Source: an uncultured Oceanospirillaceae bacterium (lineage in GTDB: Bacteria; Pseudomonadota; Gammaproteobacteria; Pseudomonadales; Balneatricaceae). From it: a DNA stretch of 64,000 nt. Location: positions 1-64,000 of the forward strand of contig CAKZPE010000022.1 in assembly GCA_937138495.1 (NCBI GenBank). The letters run 5' to 3'. This document shows, piece by piece, positions 12,364-21,379 of this stretch (the first letter of the stretch is position 1; every line of letters starts with the position of its first letter). The notes under the pieces are model-generated. The model did not search any database and had not been told where the DNA came from. It saw only the letters and a list, made by a program, of their open reading frames with translations. A program made the position numbers and the translations under genes.

Positions 12364-12379
12364 ATGTATAAAAATACAG
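12364..12379 (+). promoter_or_regulatory. Near-consensus LexA box before ruvC
   Basis: ATGT, eight A/T bases and ACAG differ from the CTGT-N8-ACAG gammaproteobacterial LexA consensus at one position. The A/T-only centre and the place 32 bases before the first ruvC ATG fit an SOS operator. In E. coli LexA controls ruvAB; here one box could control ruvC, the membrane gene and ruvAB together. Confidence 0.5.
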
Positions 12380-12410
12380 TGTATTTATCCAGCTTTTTTG
12401 ATAACCGGAG

Positions 12411-12941
12411 ATGTCTCGAAACGTCATGCTGATTTTAGGAATTGATCCGGGTTCACGGATAACCGGTTACGGCATTATCAACGCCGTTGGCAGTAAGAAC
12501 GAATATGTTGCCAGCGGCTGTATCCGGATTAAGGGGGATGAGCTGCCTGAGCGGCTGCAGCAAGTCTATGCCGGGGTTACCGAGATAATAGAGCATTATT
12601 GCCCGCAGGAAATGGCCATTGAGCAGGTGTTTATGGCCCGTAATGCCGACTCTGCGCTTAAGCTGGGTCAGGCCCGGGGCGTGGCAATTGTGGCCGGTAC
12701 GAATCAGAGTCTGCCGGTGGCTGAATATGCAGCCCGGAAGGTTAAGCAAGCTGTAGTAGGGAAAGGTTCGGCGGATAAGTCACAGGTACAGCATATGGTG
12801 ATGTCCATCCTTAAGTTACCGGGCTTACCTCAGGCAGATGCGGCAGATGCGCTGGCCATTGCGTTGTGTCATGCCCATACCCGTACCAGCCTGATTGCGA
12901 TGGCGGGTGCTAAAGGCAGTCGCCGGGGACGTTTATGTTAA
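12411..12941 (+). CDS. ruvC: Holliday junction resolvase RuvC
   Basis: RuvC cuts Holliday junctions symmetrically after RuvAB branch migration. The RNase H-like fold opens with LILGIDPGS, holding the first catalytic Asp; the Glu in AIEQVFMA and the Asp pair in QADAADALA complete the active site. Two ATG starts compete. The first (12411) directly abuts its only GGAG, which is too close. The second (12426) gives MLILGID and places the first catalytic residue at Asp7, as in E. coli, with GGAG 15 bases away. I consider 12426 at least as likely. The 3' end overlaps the next gene by seven bases. Confidence 0.96.
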   Translation: MSRNVMLILGIDPGSRITGYGIINAVGSKNEYVASGCIRIKGDELPERLQQVYAGVTEIIEHYCPQEMAIEQVFMARNADSALKLGQARGVAIVAGTNQSLPVAEYAARKVKQAVVGKGSADKSQVQHMVMSILKLPGLPQADAADALAIALCHAHTRTSLIAMAGAKGSRRGRLC

Positions 12942-13645
12942 GTGATGAGTTTGGCTGGACCGCTGATTTTAAAATGAACCTGTTTTTCACATTGTCTGAG
13001 TTTGTCTATATAACAGAGCTTGTGGGTGTTGCTGTGTTTGCAATTACCGGTGCGCTGGCTGCTCAGGGTAAGCATATGGACATTCTGGGTGTGGTGGTGC
13101 TGGCTATCGTTACTTCGCTGGGTGGCGGTACGATTCGGGATCTGACGCTGGATATTCATCCGCTGCTGTGGATTCAGAATGATACCTATATATGGACAGC
13201 GGTGATTTCAGCGATTGGAGCATTCTGGGTGTGCCGTTATCTGCGGTATCCGCGCCGATTACTGATCATTCTCGATGCACTGGGAATGGCGCTGTTCACT
13301 GTACTTGGGGCGCAAAAGGCCATCAGCCTTGAGTTGCCAGCCATTATTGTCGTTATGATGGCAATGGTTACCGGTTGTGCCGGCGGTATGGTTCGGGACG
13401 TACTGACCCGTCAGATTCCGCTGATCCTGCACCGGCATGGTGAACTGTATGCCACCTGCTCAATCATTGGTGCGGTGCTCTACGTCTGGCTGGACGGTTC
13501 GATGCATCCGGTGGTTCTGGTGGCATTATCCATTTCAATTATTTTTATTATCCGTATGGCAGCCGTATTTGGTGATATCTGTCTGCCGGAATTTATCGTG
13601 GCCGGTCATAAGCTGGAACGTCGCGACGATAAAGAACGGGGTTAG
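12935..13645 (+). CDS. TRIC/UPF0126 family membrane protein (YicG-like)
   Basis: This 236-residue membrane protein has two related halves, each with three hydrophobic helices and a glycine-rich kink: GGGTIRD in the first and GCAGGMVRD in the second. That duplication defines the UPF0126 family, whose members are trimeric intracellular cation channel homologues. The N-terminus is probably as given, because GGGGA lies five bases before the ATG and the start overlaps ruvC by seven bases; an internal ATG at 12974 is an alternative. Its place between ruvC and ruvA is unusual, and the overlap implies co-translation with ruvC. Family assignment is solid; the transported ion and any link to recombination are unknown. 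Confidence 0.9.
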   Translation: MLSDEFGWTADFKMNLFFTLSEFVYITELVGVAVFAITGALAAQGKHMDILGVVVLAIVTSLGGGTIRDLTLDIHPLLWIQNDTYIWTAVISAIGAFWVCRYLRYPRRLLIILDALGMALFTVLGAQKAISLELPAIIVVMMAMVTGCAGGMVRDVLTRQIPLILHRHGELYATCSIIGAVLYVWLDGSMHPVVLVALSISIIFIIRMAAVFGDICLPEFIVAGHKLERRDDKERG

Positions 13646-13690
13646 TATTTCAGGTTGTCAGGCAGCCTCTATTAGTGAAGGAAACAATAC

Positions 13691-14314
13691 GTGATAGGTC
13701 GTCTTAAAGGTGAGTTACTGGAAAAGGTTCCACCGCAGCTGGTGCTGGATGTCAACGGAGTCGGGTACGAAGTGGATGCTTCAATGAATACCTTTTACCG
13801 TTTGCCGGGCGTCGGGCAAACGGTGGTGTTATTCACTCACATGGTGGTGCGCGAAGATGCGCAGTTGCTGTATGGCTTTTATGACCGCCAGGAGCGTTCG
13901 CTGTTTCGTACGCTTATTAAGGTTAATGGTGTTGGTCCTAAGCTGGCGCTGACGATTTTGTCCGGCATCAGCGTGTCTGAATTTGTGCAGAGTGTGCAAT
14001 TTGAAGACACTGCTGCGCTGGTGCGGTTGCCGGGTGTCGGCAAGAAAACTGCAGAACGCCTGCTGATTGAAATGAAGGATAAGATTAAAGACTTCCAGGT
14101 GGATGATGTAGCTGATTTCACCCTGACCGATGATTTCGGTGAAGCGCCGCCGGTTGCTGATAACCGGGCTGAAGCTGAAAGCGCGCTGGTTGCGCTGGGC
14201 TATAAGCCTGTACAGGCAACGAAGGCGATTACGGCTGCAGAAAAAGGGCTGGAGCCAGGTGCCAGCAGCGAATCCTTGATCCGTGCTGCGCTGAAAAGTA
14301 TGGTGCAGGGATAA
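13691..14314 (+). CDS. ruvA: Holliday junction DNA helicase subunit RuvA
   Basis: RuvA binds the four-way junction and recruits the RuvB motor. The protein has 207 residues with the usual three domains: an N-terminal OB fold ([12 protein letters not shown]), two helix-hairpin-helix motifs ([16 protein letters not shown] and [15 protein letters not shown]), and a C-terminal RuvB-binding domain preceded by an acidic linker. The start codon is GTG with GAAGGAAA seven to eight bases upstream. ruvB begins 19 bases later. Confidence 0.97.
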   Translation: MIGRLKGELLEKVPPQLVLDVNGVGYEVDASMNTFYRLPGVGQTVVLFTHMVVREDAQLLYGFYDRQERSLFRTLIKVNGVGPKLALTILSGISVSEFVQSVQFEDTAALVRLPGVGKKTAERLLIEMKDKIKDFQVDDVADFTLTDDFGEAPPVADNRAEAESALVALGYKPVQATKAITAAEKGLEPGASSESLIRAALKSMVQG

Positions 14315-14333
14315 CTGAGATAAGGGTTAACTG

Positions 14334-15347
14334 ATGATCGAAGCAGATCGTTTTGTGTCACCGGTGTCGGTACCGGCCGCAGAAGAAGTACAGGACAGAG
14401 CAATTCGTCCCAAGACGCTGGAGGACTATGTAGGTCAGCCGGTCGTACGCGAGCAGATGGAGATATTCATCGGTGCGGCAAAAAAACGTGGCGAAGCGCT
14501 GGACCATACTCTTGTATTCGGTCCGCCGGGGCTGGGTAAAACTACTCTGGCGAATATCATTGCCAGTGAAATGGGCAGCGACATTAAAACGACTTCAGGT
14601 CCTGTGCTGGAGAAGGCTGGTGACCTGGCAGCGATGCTGACCAATCTTGAGCCGGGTGATGTGCTGTTTATCGACGAGATTCACCGGCTGAGTGCGTCGG
14701 TGGAAGAAGTGCTGTATCCGGCGATGGAAGATTATCAGCTGGATATTATGATAGGCGAAGGGCCTGCAGCCCGGTCAATAAAGCTTGAGTTGCCGCCGTT
14801 TACCTTGGTAGGAGCGACCACCCGGGCCGGTTTGCTGACATCGCCTCTGCGTGACCGTTTTGGCATCGTGCAGCGGCTCGAATTCTATAATATTGATGAT
14901 CTGACCAGCATTGTTGAACGGTCTGCCCGTTTGTCCGGCTGTACGATTGAACACGAAGGGGCGATTGAAGTGGCGCGCCGTTCACGGGGAACTCCTCGGA
15001 TTGCAAACCGTTTGCTTCGCCGTGCCCGGGATTTTGCTGAGGTTCGCGGTAACGGTGAGATTACCCGTGAAATGGCGGATCTTGCCCTGAATATGCTGAA
15101 TGTGGATGCCCGCGGATTTGATCATATGGACCGTCGGCTATTACTGGCGATGATCGAGAAGTTTGGGGGCGGTCCGGTTGGGGTGGATAACCTTGCTGCC
15201 GCTATCAGTGAAGAGCGGGACACCATAGAAGACGTACTGGAACCTTATCTGATTCAGCAGGGCTATATGATGCGTACTCCCCGTGGTCGGGTGGTCACTG
15301 ACCATGCATATGAGCACTTCGGACTGGAATTACCTAAACGCGATTGA
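14334..15347 (+). CDS. ruvB: Holliday junction DNA helicase RuvB
   Basis: RuvB is the AAA+ ATPase that drives branch migration with RuvA. Walker A is GPPGLGKTT (63-71), Walker B ends in Asp114-Glu115 of FIDEIHRL, and the sensor/arginine-finger region is [19 protein letters not shown]. The C-terminal winged helix binds DNA. Length is 337 residues, the family norm. An AAGGG ribosome binding site precedes the ATG. No terminator is seen directly after it. Confidence 0.98.
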   Translation: MIEADRFVSPVSVPAAEEVQDRAIRPKTLEDYVGQPVVREQMEIFIGAAKKRGEALDHTLVFGPPGLGKTTLANIIASEMGSDIKTTSGPVLEKAGDLAAMLTNLEPGDVLFIDEIHRLSASVEEVLYPAMEDYQLDIMIGEGPAARSIKLELPPFTLVGATTRAGLLTSPLRDRFGIVQRLEFYNIDDLTSIVERSARLSGCTIEHEGAIEVARRSRGTPRIANRLLRRARDFAEVRGNGEITREMADLALNMLNVDARGFDHMDRRLLLAMIEKFGGGPVGVDNLAAAISEERDTIEDVLEPYLIQQGYMMRTPRGRVVTDHAYEHFGLELPKRD

Positions 15348-15483
15348 CGTGCGTCATGGTGTGTTTTTTGTGACAGTTTAATATTACATCTTAACCGAAC
15401 AGGGTGGTGCATATTGCCAGCGGGCCATAGAAGGCCAGGGGCGCACCACCGAAATGATACGAAGGATCCGGAGTAAAGATGTG

Positions 15484-15855
15484 ATGAGACGCTGTGAATT
15501 GTCGCAGTCCCAGTTAGCTGATCTTAGAAAAGATATTTGCCAGTTAATTGATCAGTTGCGTGAAGATCTGGCGCAGGCACGTGAGCAGCAAAGGGCTGAG
15601 CTGGCGCTGGTTAATATGACGCAGCCGGTAGACAGTGCTGAACAGGCAAATGACAGTGCCCGGCGGGTGCAGTTACTTGGGCATATTCAGCAATTGGAAG
15701 GGGAAGTGCGTTCTGCGGAGCATGCCTTAAAACGCCTGGATAAAGGGCTTTATGGTGAGTGTGAAACCTGCGGAGAAATGATTGAACTCAATCGTCTTAA
15801 AGCGAATCCTGTCGCAGTGTTGTGTATTAGTTGTCAGTCTAATTACGAGTGCTGA
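15484..15855 (+). CDS. DksA/TraR-family zinc finger protein
   Basis: The C-terminus carries a CX2C-X17-CX2C zinc finger (CETC and CISC), spaced as in DksA, which binds the RNA polymerase secondary channel and modulates initiation with ppGpp. Before it lies a coiled coil of about 75 residues. The tip reads QPVDSA where E. coli DksA has DPVDRA, so one of the two functional aspartates is replaced by Gln. At 123 residues it is shorter than DksA (151). An upstream ATG at 15454 lacks a ribosome binding site, whereas GGAG at 15470-15473 serves GTG 15481 or ATG 15484, so I chose the later start. It may be a DksA2-like paralogue. It stands where ybgC is often found. Confidence 0.85.
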   Translation: MRRCELSQSQLADLRKDICQLIDQLREDLAQAREQQRAELALVNMTQPVDSAEQANDSARRVQLLGHIQQLEGEVRSAEHALKRLDKGLYGECETCGEMIELNRLKANPVAVLCISCQSNYEC

Positions 15856-15885
15856 GCAGCGCTGTTTTCATCGCAGGAAAAAAAA

Positions 15886-15909
15886 CCGGGTTTTTTACCC
15901 GGTTTTTTT
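15886..15909 (+). terminator. Rho-independent terminator after the DksA-like gene
   Basis: CCGGGT and ACCCGG form the stem, with an A run before it and seven T after it. The flanking A and T runs could make it work in both directions, but no leftward gene is nearby. Confidence 0.92.
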
Positions 15910-16233
15910 ATGGAAAAAATAAACTTCCTGACACCCTTGCTGTCTCTTTCATGGCCAGCATTGAGAAAGACCTGATGCCGGCAGGTTAGTCAGACACCGG
16001 GACGTCGAGCGAGCTTATTTCAGTACACTGAAAATTACCTGAAAAAAAGAAGGTGTCTGCTGCTTAACTGTAAAATACAGTGAATATCAGCCCTCAAAGC
16101 CCGCCTGAAAACTGCCTGCCAGATCAGTAGCCAAATAATTGAATTTTGTAAAAAAATAAAGATTTTACTTCTTTATCCGGCTACTATCTCATGCTAAATA
16201 ATTTTTTTTGTATAAACGGAAGAGGTTCAGACT
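15910..16233 (+). promoter_or_regulatory. Gene-free region upstream of tolQ
   Basis: These 324 bases contain no credible gene. An inverted repeat TTTCAG-TACA-CTGAAA is at 16018-16033. The last 100 bases are very A/T-rich and probably hold the tol promoter, but I could not choose one -35/-10 pair with confidence. Confidence 0.35.
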
Positions 16234-16914
16234 GTGCCGGATAAAATGTCGATCTGGAGTCTGGTGGTAAATGCCAGCGTTGTTGTTCAGCTGGTGATGT
16301 TGCTGCTGTTACTTGCATCGGTCGTTTCCTGGGTAATGATATTTCAGCGCCATGCTGTTTTACGCCAGGCGAAACAGAAATTACGTTATTTTGAAGACCG
16401 TTTTTGGTCCGGGATGGATTTAAGTCAGCTGTTCCGGGAAGTGAATCATTCGCCGGATGCTGATAACGGCGCTGAGAATATTTTCCGTGCCGGGATTAAA
16501 GAATTTACCCGTTTAAATCAGCAGCCTGGTGTGGACGCTGATGCCGTGATGGATGGTGCCCAGCGTAGTATGCGCGTTGCACTGGCCCGCGAAGAAGAAC
16601 GGCTGGAAACTCACCTGCCATTCCTCGCCACTGTTGGTTCTACCAGCCCGTATATCGGCCTGTTTGGTACCGTGTGGGGGATCATGAACTCTTTTCGGGG
16701 GCTGGCGAATGTGCATCAGGCAACGCTGGCTTCAGTTGCGCCGGGTATTTCCGAGGCACTGATTGCAACGGCAATCGGTCTGTTTGCTGCGATTCCGGCC
16801 GTTATTGCTTATAACCGTTATTCCGCTCAGACGGAAACACTGATGAACAGCTATGAAACCTTTGCGGATGAGTTTTCCAGTGTGCTGCACCGCCGTGCTC
16901 ACGCCGGACAATAA
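16234..16914 (+). CDS. tolQ: Tol-Pal system protein TolQ
   Basis: TolQ is the multi-pass component of the TolQR proton-driven motor that energises TolA at the inner membrane during constriction of the outer membrane. The 226-residue protein has three transmembrane helices, at about 14-36, 132-155 and 165-188, with a large cytoplasmic loop. The ATVGSTSPYIGLFGTVWGIM segment is a family hallmark. The start codon is GTG with AGAGG nine bases upstream. A ybgC thioesterase gene, which often precedes tolQ, is not present. Confidence 0.97.
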   Translation: MPDKMSIWSLVVNASVVVQLVMLLLLLASVVSWVMIFQRHAVLRQAKQKLRYFEDRFWSGMDLSQLFREVNHSPDADNGAENIFRAGIKEFTRLNQQPGVDADAVMDGAQRSMRVALAREEERLETHLPFLATVGSTSPYIGLFGTVWGIMNSFRGLANVHQATLASVAPGISEALIATAIGLFAAIPAVIAYNRYSAQTETLMNSYETFADEFSSVLHRRAHAGQ

Positions 16915-16926
16915 ACGGTTGATGTT

Positions 16927-17343
16927 ATGATCAGACGCCAGAAAAAATCCCGTAAGCTGAATGCAGAGATCAATGTTGTTCCATACATTGATGTAATGAT
17001 GGTGCTGCTGGTTATCTTTATGATCACAGCGCCGATGCTTACCCAGGGAGTGAATGTTGAGCTGCCACAGGCGGGTGCCGATCCGGTTGATACTCAGGAT
17101 AATGAACCGGTCATCGTAACCGTCGATAAAGACGGTAATTACTATATCGATATTGGTGGCGACCCTGCAGAGCCTGTAACAGAAGATGTAGTGTTCGACC
17201 GGGTCAGCAAAGTGCTGGCAACGAACCCAAAGAAGCTTTTGCTGGTCAGAGGTGATAAGGGTGTCGATTATGAAGCCGTTGTGATGCTGATGACATTGCT
17301 GCAACAGGCCGGCGCCCCGAGTGTTGGGCTGGTGACTGAGTAA
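16927..17343 (+). CDS. tolR: Tol-Pal system protein TolR
   Basis: TolR is the ExbD-like motor partner of TolQ. It has a short cytoplasmic N-terminus, one transmembrane helix (about 19-38) that starts with the conserved ion-path aspartate in VPYIDVMMVLLVIF, and a periplasmic domain. Length is 138 residues, normal for TolR. It is 12 bases after tolQ and seven bases before tolA. Confidence 0.97.
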   Translation: MIRRQKKSRKLNAEINVVPYIDVMMVLLVIFMITAPMLTQGVNVELPQAGADPVDTQDNEPVIVTVDKDGNYYIDIGGDPAEPVTEDVVFDRVSKVLATNPKKLLLVRGDKGVDYEAVVMLMTLLQQAGAPSVGLVTE

Positions 17344-17350
17344 CGCAACT

Positions 17351-18436
17351 GTGAATTCCCGATCTTATATCATTCCTACATTTCTCGCTGTATCACTGCA
17401 TGCGGTTGTGCTGACGCTGTTGTTCAATTCATGGTTTGGCCATGCGGATGACGAGCGTAAGGTTACTCCGCGCCATGTGCAGGCAAGCATTGTTGACCTG
17501 TCATCAAAAAGTCAGGCATCAAAAGAGCAGGCGAAGAAAAGAGAAGAGGCCCGCAAAAAAGCTGAAGCACTGAAAAAGGAGCAGGCTGAGCAGAAAAAAG
17601 CGGAAGAGGCTAAGAAAGAAGCGGAGCGCCAAAAGGCTGAAGAAGCGAAGCAGGAAGCAGAACGTAAGAAGGCTGAAGAAGTTAAGCAGGAAGCAGAACG
17701 TAAGAAGGCTGAAGCGGCGAAGCAGGAAGCAGAGCGTAAGAAGGCTGAGCAGGCAAAACAGGAAGCGGAACGTAAAAAGGCTGAGCAGGCTAAAAAGTTA
17801 GCTGAGCAGAAGAAAGCAGAAGAAGCAAAACGTAAGCAAGAAGCAGAGCGCAAGAAGGCCGAAGACGCTAAGCGTAAGAAAGAAGCAGAACGTAAGAAGG
17901 CTGAAGAGGCTAAGCGTAAGAAAGAGGCTGAGCGCAAGAAGGCTGAAGAAGCGAAGCGTAAGAAAGAGGCTGAGCGCAAGAAGGCTGAAGAAGCGAAGCG
18001 TAAGAAAGAAGCCGAGCGTAAGAAAGCCGAACAGGCTAAAAAAGAAGCTGCACGTAAGCGGGAACAAGAATTACAGGCTGCACTGGACGCGGAAATAGCT
18101 GAAGAAGAACGTATCGCTCAGGAAATGGCCGATGAAGCCAGCGTCAATAGTTATACTGGTTACATCAGAAGTGAGATTGAGCGTCGCTGGAGCCGTCCGC
18201 CGAGTGCCCGAAACGGTATGAAGGTTACATTGACGATTCATCTCTTCCCCACCGGGGAGGTCGATAACGTCTATGTGAAGCGTTCCAGTGGTAATGCGCT
18301 GTTTGATGAAAGTGCTATCCGGGCGGTGAAGCGTGTGGAGCGGTTTGATCAGTTGCAGGATATGCCGCCTGCGTTATTCGACCGGAAGTTTAGAAAATTT
18401 GAATTGTTATTTAATCCTGGAGATCTTCGTCAATGA
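17351..18436 (+). CDS. tolA: Tol-Pal system protein TolA with long repeat helix
   Basis: TolA links the TolQR motor to TolB and Pal across the periplasm. Residues 10-30 are the membrane anchor, residues about 55-260 a charged Lys/Glu/Ala helix, and residues about 262-361 the C-terminal domain with the [15 protein letters not shown] opening. The helix contains two kinds of exact-length repeats: six 12-residue units at 83-154 ([12 protein letters not shown] type) and five 14-residue units at 155-224 ([14 protein letters not shown]). The start is GTG, seven bases after tolR; the ribosome binding site is weak, so translational coupling is likely. It overlaps tolB by four bases. Confidence 0.96.
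   Translation: MNSRSYIIPTFLAVSLHAVVLTLLFNSWFGHADDERKVTPRHVQASIVDLSSKSQASKEQAKKREEARKKAEALKKEQAEQKKAEEAKKEAERQKAEEAKQEAERKKAEEVKQEAERKKAEAAKQEAERKKAEQAKQEAERKKAEQAKKLAEQKKAEEAKRKQEAERKKAEDAKRKKEAERKKAEEAKRKKEAERKKAEEAKRKKEAERKKAEEAKRKKEAERKKAEQAKKEAARKREQELQAALDAEIAEEERIAQEMADEASVNSYTGYIRSEIERRWSRPPSARNGMKVTLTIHLFPTGEVDNVYVKRSSGNALFDESAIRAVKRVERFDQLQDMPPALFDRKFRKFELLFNPGDLRQ
17597..18022 (+). repeat. Tandem repeats inside tolA, period 36 then 42 bases
   Basis: Six units of 36 bases (17597-17812) are followed by five units of 42 bases (17813-18022). The 42-base copies are nearly identical at the DNA level, which suggests recent expansion. Both periods keep the reading frame. Confidence 0.85.
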
Positions 18437-19731
18437 GCAGAATGTTGTCCGGCGCAATCGTGTTATGCGTGCTTTTTTTCAGCTTACTCGCCAGGGCTGA
18501 ATTAACCATTGAAATTACCGAAGGGGTCGATGAGCCAACCCCTGTGGCGGTGGTGCCTTTCGCCTGGAGCGGAACCACGGCGTTACCGCAGGATATCGCA
18601 GAAATTGTCACCAATGATCTGAAAACTACTGGCCTGTTCTCGCTGATGTCTCAGGACAATATGCTCAGTTTTCCCTCGGAGCGCTCTGGGGTGTTCTTCC
18701 GTGACTGGCGTGTCTCCGGGACGGATTTTCTGGTCATTGGCCGGATCAGTCCACAGGTAGACGGTAGTCTTGAAGTCGCTGTCGAAATGTTTGATGTGCT
18801 TAAAGAAGAGCGCATTTTAGGGGAAGTGGTCAATGCTAACTTCTCGAATCTTAGAGCGGTAGCGCACTATATCAGTGACAAGATTTATGAAAGCCTGACC
18901 GGTATCCGCGGTGCATTTTCAACCCGTATTGTATATGTGACGGCAGATCTGGTCCGTTCCGGTGTGTATGACTTTAAGCTGCAGATGGCTGATGCAGACG
19001 GTTATGGCGCGCAGACTATTCTTCAGTCTGATGAGCCGATTATGTCGCCCACCTGGTCCCGTGACGGCACCAAGCTGGCATACGTGTCTTTTGAGACGGG
19101 ACGTCCGGCTATTTACATTCAGTACCTGTCTTCCGGTCGCCGCGAGAAGGTGCAGTCGTTCTCCGGCCTGAACGGTGCGCCTGCCTGGTCACCGGACGGT
19201 AATAAATTGGCGCTGGTTTTGTCGAAGGATGGTAACCCTGAGGTCTATGTTCTGGATCTGGTACAGCGTCGTTTAAACCGTGTAACACATCATTTTGGAA
19301 TTGATACTGAACCTTCCTGGACACCTGATGGTCAATCACTGATCTTCACGTCTGACCGGGGTGGCCAGCCACAGATTTATCAGGTGTATTTACCAAGCGG
19401 TGATATTACCCGCCTGACGTTTGAAGGGAACTACAATGCCCGTGGTCGCCTGACCCAGGACGGTCGTTATCTGACCATGGTGCATCAGCAGGGCGGTTCA
19501 TTCCACATTGCTGTTCAGGATCTGCAGACCGGTCGTCTGGATTTGCTGACTCAGACAGCGATGGATGAATCACCGACGATTGCACCAAACGGCAGCATTG
19601 TGATGTACGCAACCCAGGCCGGCGGCCGGGGTGTGTTAGGGGCGGTGTCCCTGGACGGTAACGTTAAGTACCGTCTGCCATCGGATCGCGGTGATGTCCG
19701 TGAACCGGCGTGGTCGCCGTTTCTTAACTGA
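18433..19731 (+). CDS. tolB: Tol-Pal system beta-propeller protein TolB
   Basis: TolB is a periplasmic protein that binds Pal and is controlled by TolA. Residues 1-22 are a signal peptide ending in LLARA. An N-terminal alpha/beta domain (about 23-165) is followed by a six-bladed beta-propeller of TolB repeats with the recurring [16 protein letters not shown] and EPSWTPDG motifs. Length is 432 residues, the family norm. The ATGA overlap with tolA implies coupled translation. Confidence 0.97.
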   Translation: MSRMLSGAIVLCVLFFSLLARAELTIEITEGVDEPTPVAVVPFAWSGTTALPQDIAEIVTNDLKTTGLFSLMSQDNMLSFPSERSGVFFRDWRVSGTDFLVIGRISPQVDGSLEVAVEMFDVLKEERILGEVVNANFSNLRAVAHYISDKIYESLTGIRGAFSTRIVYVTADLVRSGVYDFKLQMADADGYGAQTILQSDEPIMSPTWSRDGTKLAYVSFETGRPAIYIQYLSSGRREKVQSFSGLNGAPAWSPDGNKLALVLSKDGNPEVYVLDLVQRRLNRVTHHFGIDTEPSWTPDGQSLIFTSDRGGQPQIYQVYLPSGDITRLTFEGNYNARGRLTQDGRYLTMVHQQGGSFHIAVQDLQTGRLDLLTQTAMDESPTIAPNGSIVMYATQAGGRGVLGAVSLDGNVKYRLPSDRGDVREPAWSPFLN

Positions 19732-20052
19732 TGCGTTTTAAATAGGCTGCCTGCCCGGCGGGCAGCCATTCGGGTTTCCCGTAAGCAGTTGACAGAGAAC
19801 ATTAATAAAGGGTTGTCTGACTATTGATCTCTTACAGGAACCACTTAGAATATGCAGTTCTGTGCTTAATGCGGAAAAGATCATGCCAAATTCCAGATGA
19901 TCGTCGCAAAATGCCACGCAGGACTTGCGTAAAGCCAGTGTAGTTGGGGCAAGGCTATTGCATTCATGGCTGGCAAGCTTTAATTTAGCAACCACACGTT
20001 GCATTAATTTTCGGTTCATTTTGAACCAGTTAGAAAACTTTAGGAGTCGTCA
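19732..20052 (+). promoter_or_regulatory. tolB-pal intergenic region with two hairpins
   Basis: The gap of 321 bases has no credible gene. A seven-base hairpin, GGCTGCC with GGCAGCC, at 19745-19767 lies just after tolB but has no T tract. A perfect repeat GGTTCA-TTT-TGAACC is at 20013-20027, 26 bases before pal. The length suggests that pal has its own promoter in addition to readthrough. Confidence 0.4.
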
Positions 20053-20556
20053 ATGCAAGCTAAGAATATCAGCAAAGCAGTTGCTTTAGCGCTGACCGTG
20101 GTATGGGCTGCCGGTTGTAGCACCACATCTCAGAATACTACTGAAGGCGCGGCTGGCGATACCAGCACTACGTCTACTACCGGCACTACTTCAGGCAGTG
20201 TTTCCGGTAATGCAATGGATCAGGTTAAGAGCCTGGATAACACGTTCTACTTCGACTTCGATCAGTACACACTGAAGCCTGAAGCTGTTGCTGCACTGCG
20301 CGGTCACGCTAAATACCTGGCGTCTAACCCGTCTGCAAAAGTAACACTGGCAGGTCATGCGGATGATCGTGGTACCCGTGAATACAACATTGCTCTGGGT
20401 GAGAAGCGTGCTAAAGCAGCTGCACGCGTTCTGACCATCAATGGTGTATCCAGCAGCCAGATCGAAGTCATCAGCTACGGTGAAGAAAAGCCAGCAGTTG
20501 TGGGTAACAACCCATCTGCATGGGCTCAGAACCGTCGTGCTGTTCTGACTTACTAA
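20053..20556 (+). CDS. pal: Peptidoglycan-associated lipoprotein Pal
   Basis: Pal is an outer membrane lipoprotein that anchors the envelope to peptidoglycan. The signal peptide ends at the lipobox WAAGC, so Cys22 should be lipidated; Ala at the -3 position is less common than Leu. A Ser/Thr-rich linker (about 23-60) leads to the OmpA-like domain (about 65-167) with the peptidoglycan-binding AGHADDRGTREYNIALGEKR. Length is 167 residues. TAGGAG is a good ribosome binding site. Confidence 0.97.
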   Translation: MQAKNISKAVALALTVVWAAGCSTTSQNTTEGAAGDTSTTSTTGTTSGSVSGNAMDQVKSLDNTFYFDFDQYTLKPEAVAALRGHAKYLASNPSAKVTLAGHADDRGTREYNIALGEKRAKAAARVLTINGVSSSQIEVISYGEEKPAVVGNNPSAWAQNRRAVLTY

Positions 20557-20576
20557 GCGTAGGTAAGCAATAACAC

Positions 20577-21335
20577 ATGATTAAAGCATGTTCTGTTACT
20601 GCTATGGCGCTGGTGCTTGCAAGCACCGGCGCTTACGCTGCCAGTCCCGAACCGCAAGTGATTGAGTTGCAGGTGTCAGAAGGGGCGGGTAACAATTTCT
20701 CTCAGGGTGGCGCCGCCAGTGGCGACATCCTTCAACTGCTTGAGCAACTGCAACGTGAAGTTCAGTCTTTACGGGGCATGGTTGAAAAGCAGCAATATCA
20801 GATTAAGAAGATGGAACGGGATTCCCGTGACCGTTATCGTGATCTTGACCGGCGTATTTCTGCTGCCCAGCAGGGGACTGTAGCGAACGGCACAACTGCA
20901 CCGGCAGGTGACAGTACTGCAGCCGATACTGCTGCTACCGACTCAGCCGCACCGGCATCCTCAACTCAGATTACCGATGTTGAAGCCTATCAGGCCGCTT
21001 TCGCGCTGGTGCGCCAGAAAGATTACGGTGCAGCGTTAACCGCTTTTGATTCTTTCATCAGTAATTATCCTTCAAGTCCCCGGTTGGCTAATGCCTATTA
21101 CTGGCTTGGAGAGGTTAACTTGGCACAGCAAAATATCGAGCCGGCGCAGCAGGCTTTCCGTTATGTTATGGATAATTTTGCAAAGCACCGTAAAGCCGCA
21201 GATGCCAGTTATAAACTCGGCGTGATTCATAAGCAGCTGGGTGATGCCGCGAAAGCTAAGTCGTATTTTGAGCAGACCGTTGCTCAGTATCCCGGATCTT
21301 CTGCTGCCAATCTGGCACAGGATCAGCTTAAGTAA
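20577..21335 (+). CDS. cpoB: Cell division coordinator CpoB (YbgF)
   Basis: CpoB is a periplasmic TolA-binding protein that coordinates peptidoglycan synthesis with outer membrane constriction. A signal peptide (about 1-22, ending AYA) is followed by a trimerising coiled coil (about 50-100), an Ala/Thr-rich linker, and a C-terminal TPR domain (about 133-252) with YQAAFALVRQKDYGAALTAF and two further repeats. It is 20 bases after pal and forms the end of the tol-pal cluster. A TGGCAG/CTGCCA hairpin lies between it and queC. Confidence 0.95.
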   Translation: MIKACSVTAMALVLASTGAYAASPEPQVIELQVSEGAGNNFSQGGAASGDILQLLEQLQREVQSLRGMVEKQQYQIKKMERDSRDRYRDLDRRISAAQQGTVANGTTAPAGDSTAADTAATDSAAPASSTQITDVEAYQAAFALVRQKDYGAALTAFDSFISNYPSSPRLANAYYWLGEVNLAQQNIEPAQQAFRYVMDNFAKHRKAADASYKLGVIHKQLGDAAKAKSYFEQTVAQYPGSSAANLAQDQLK

Positions 21336-21379
21336 CAACTCCAATGATGGCAGTCAGAATTGGCTGCCAGTGACAGATA

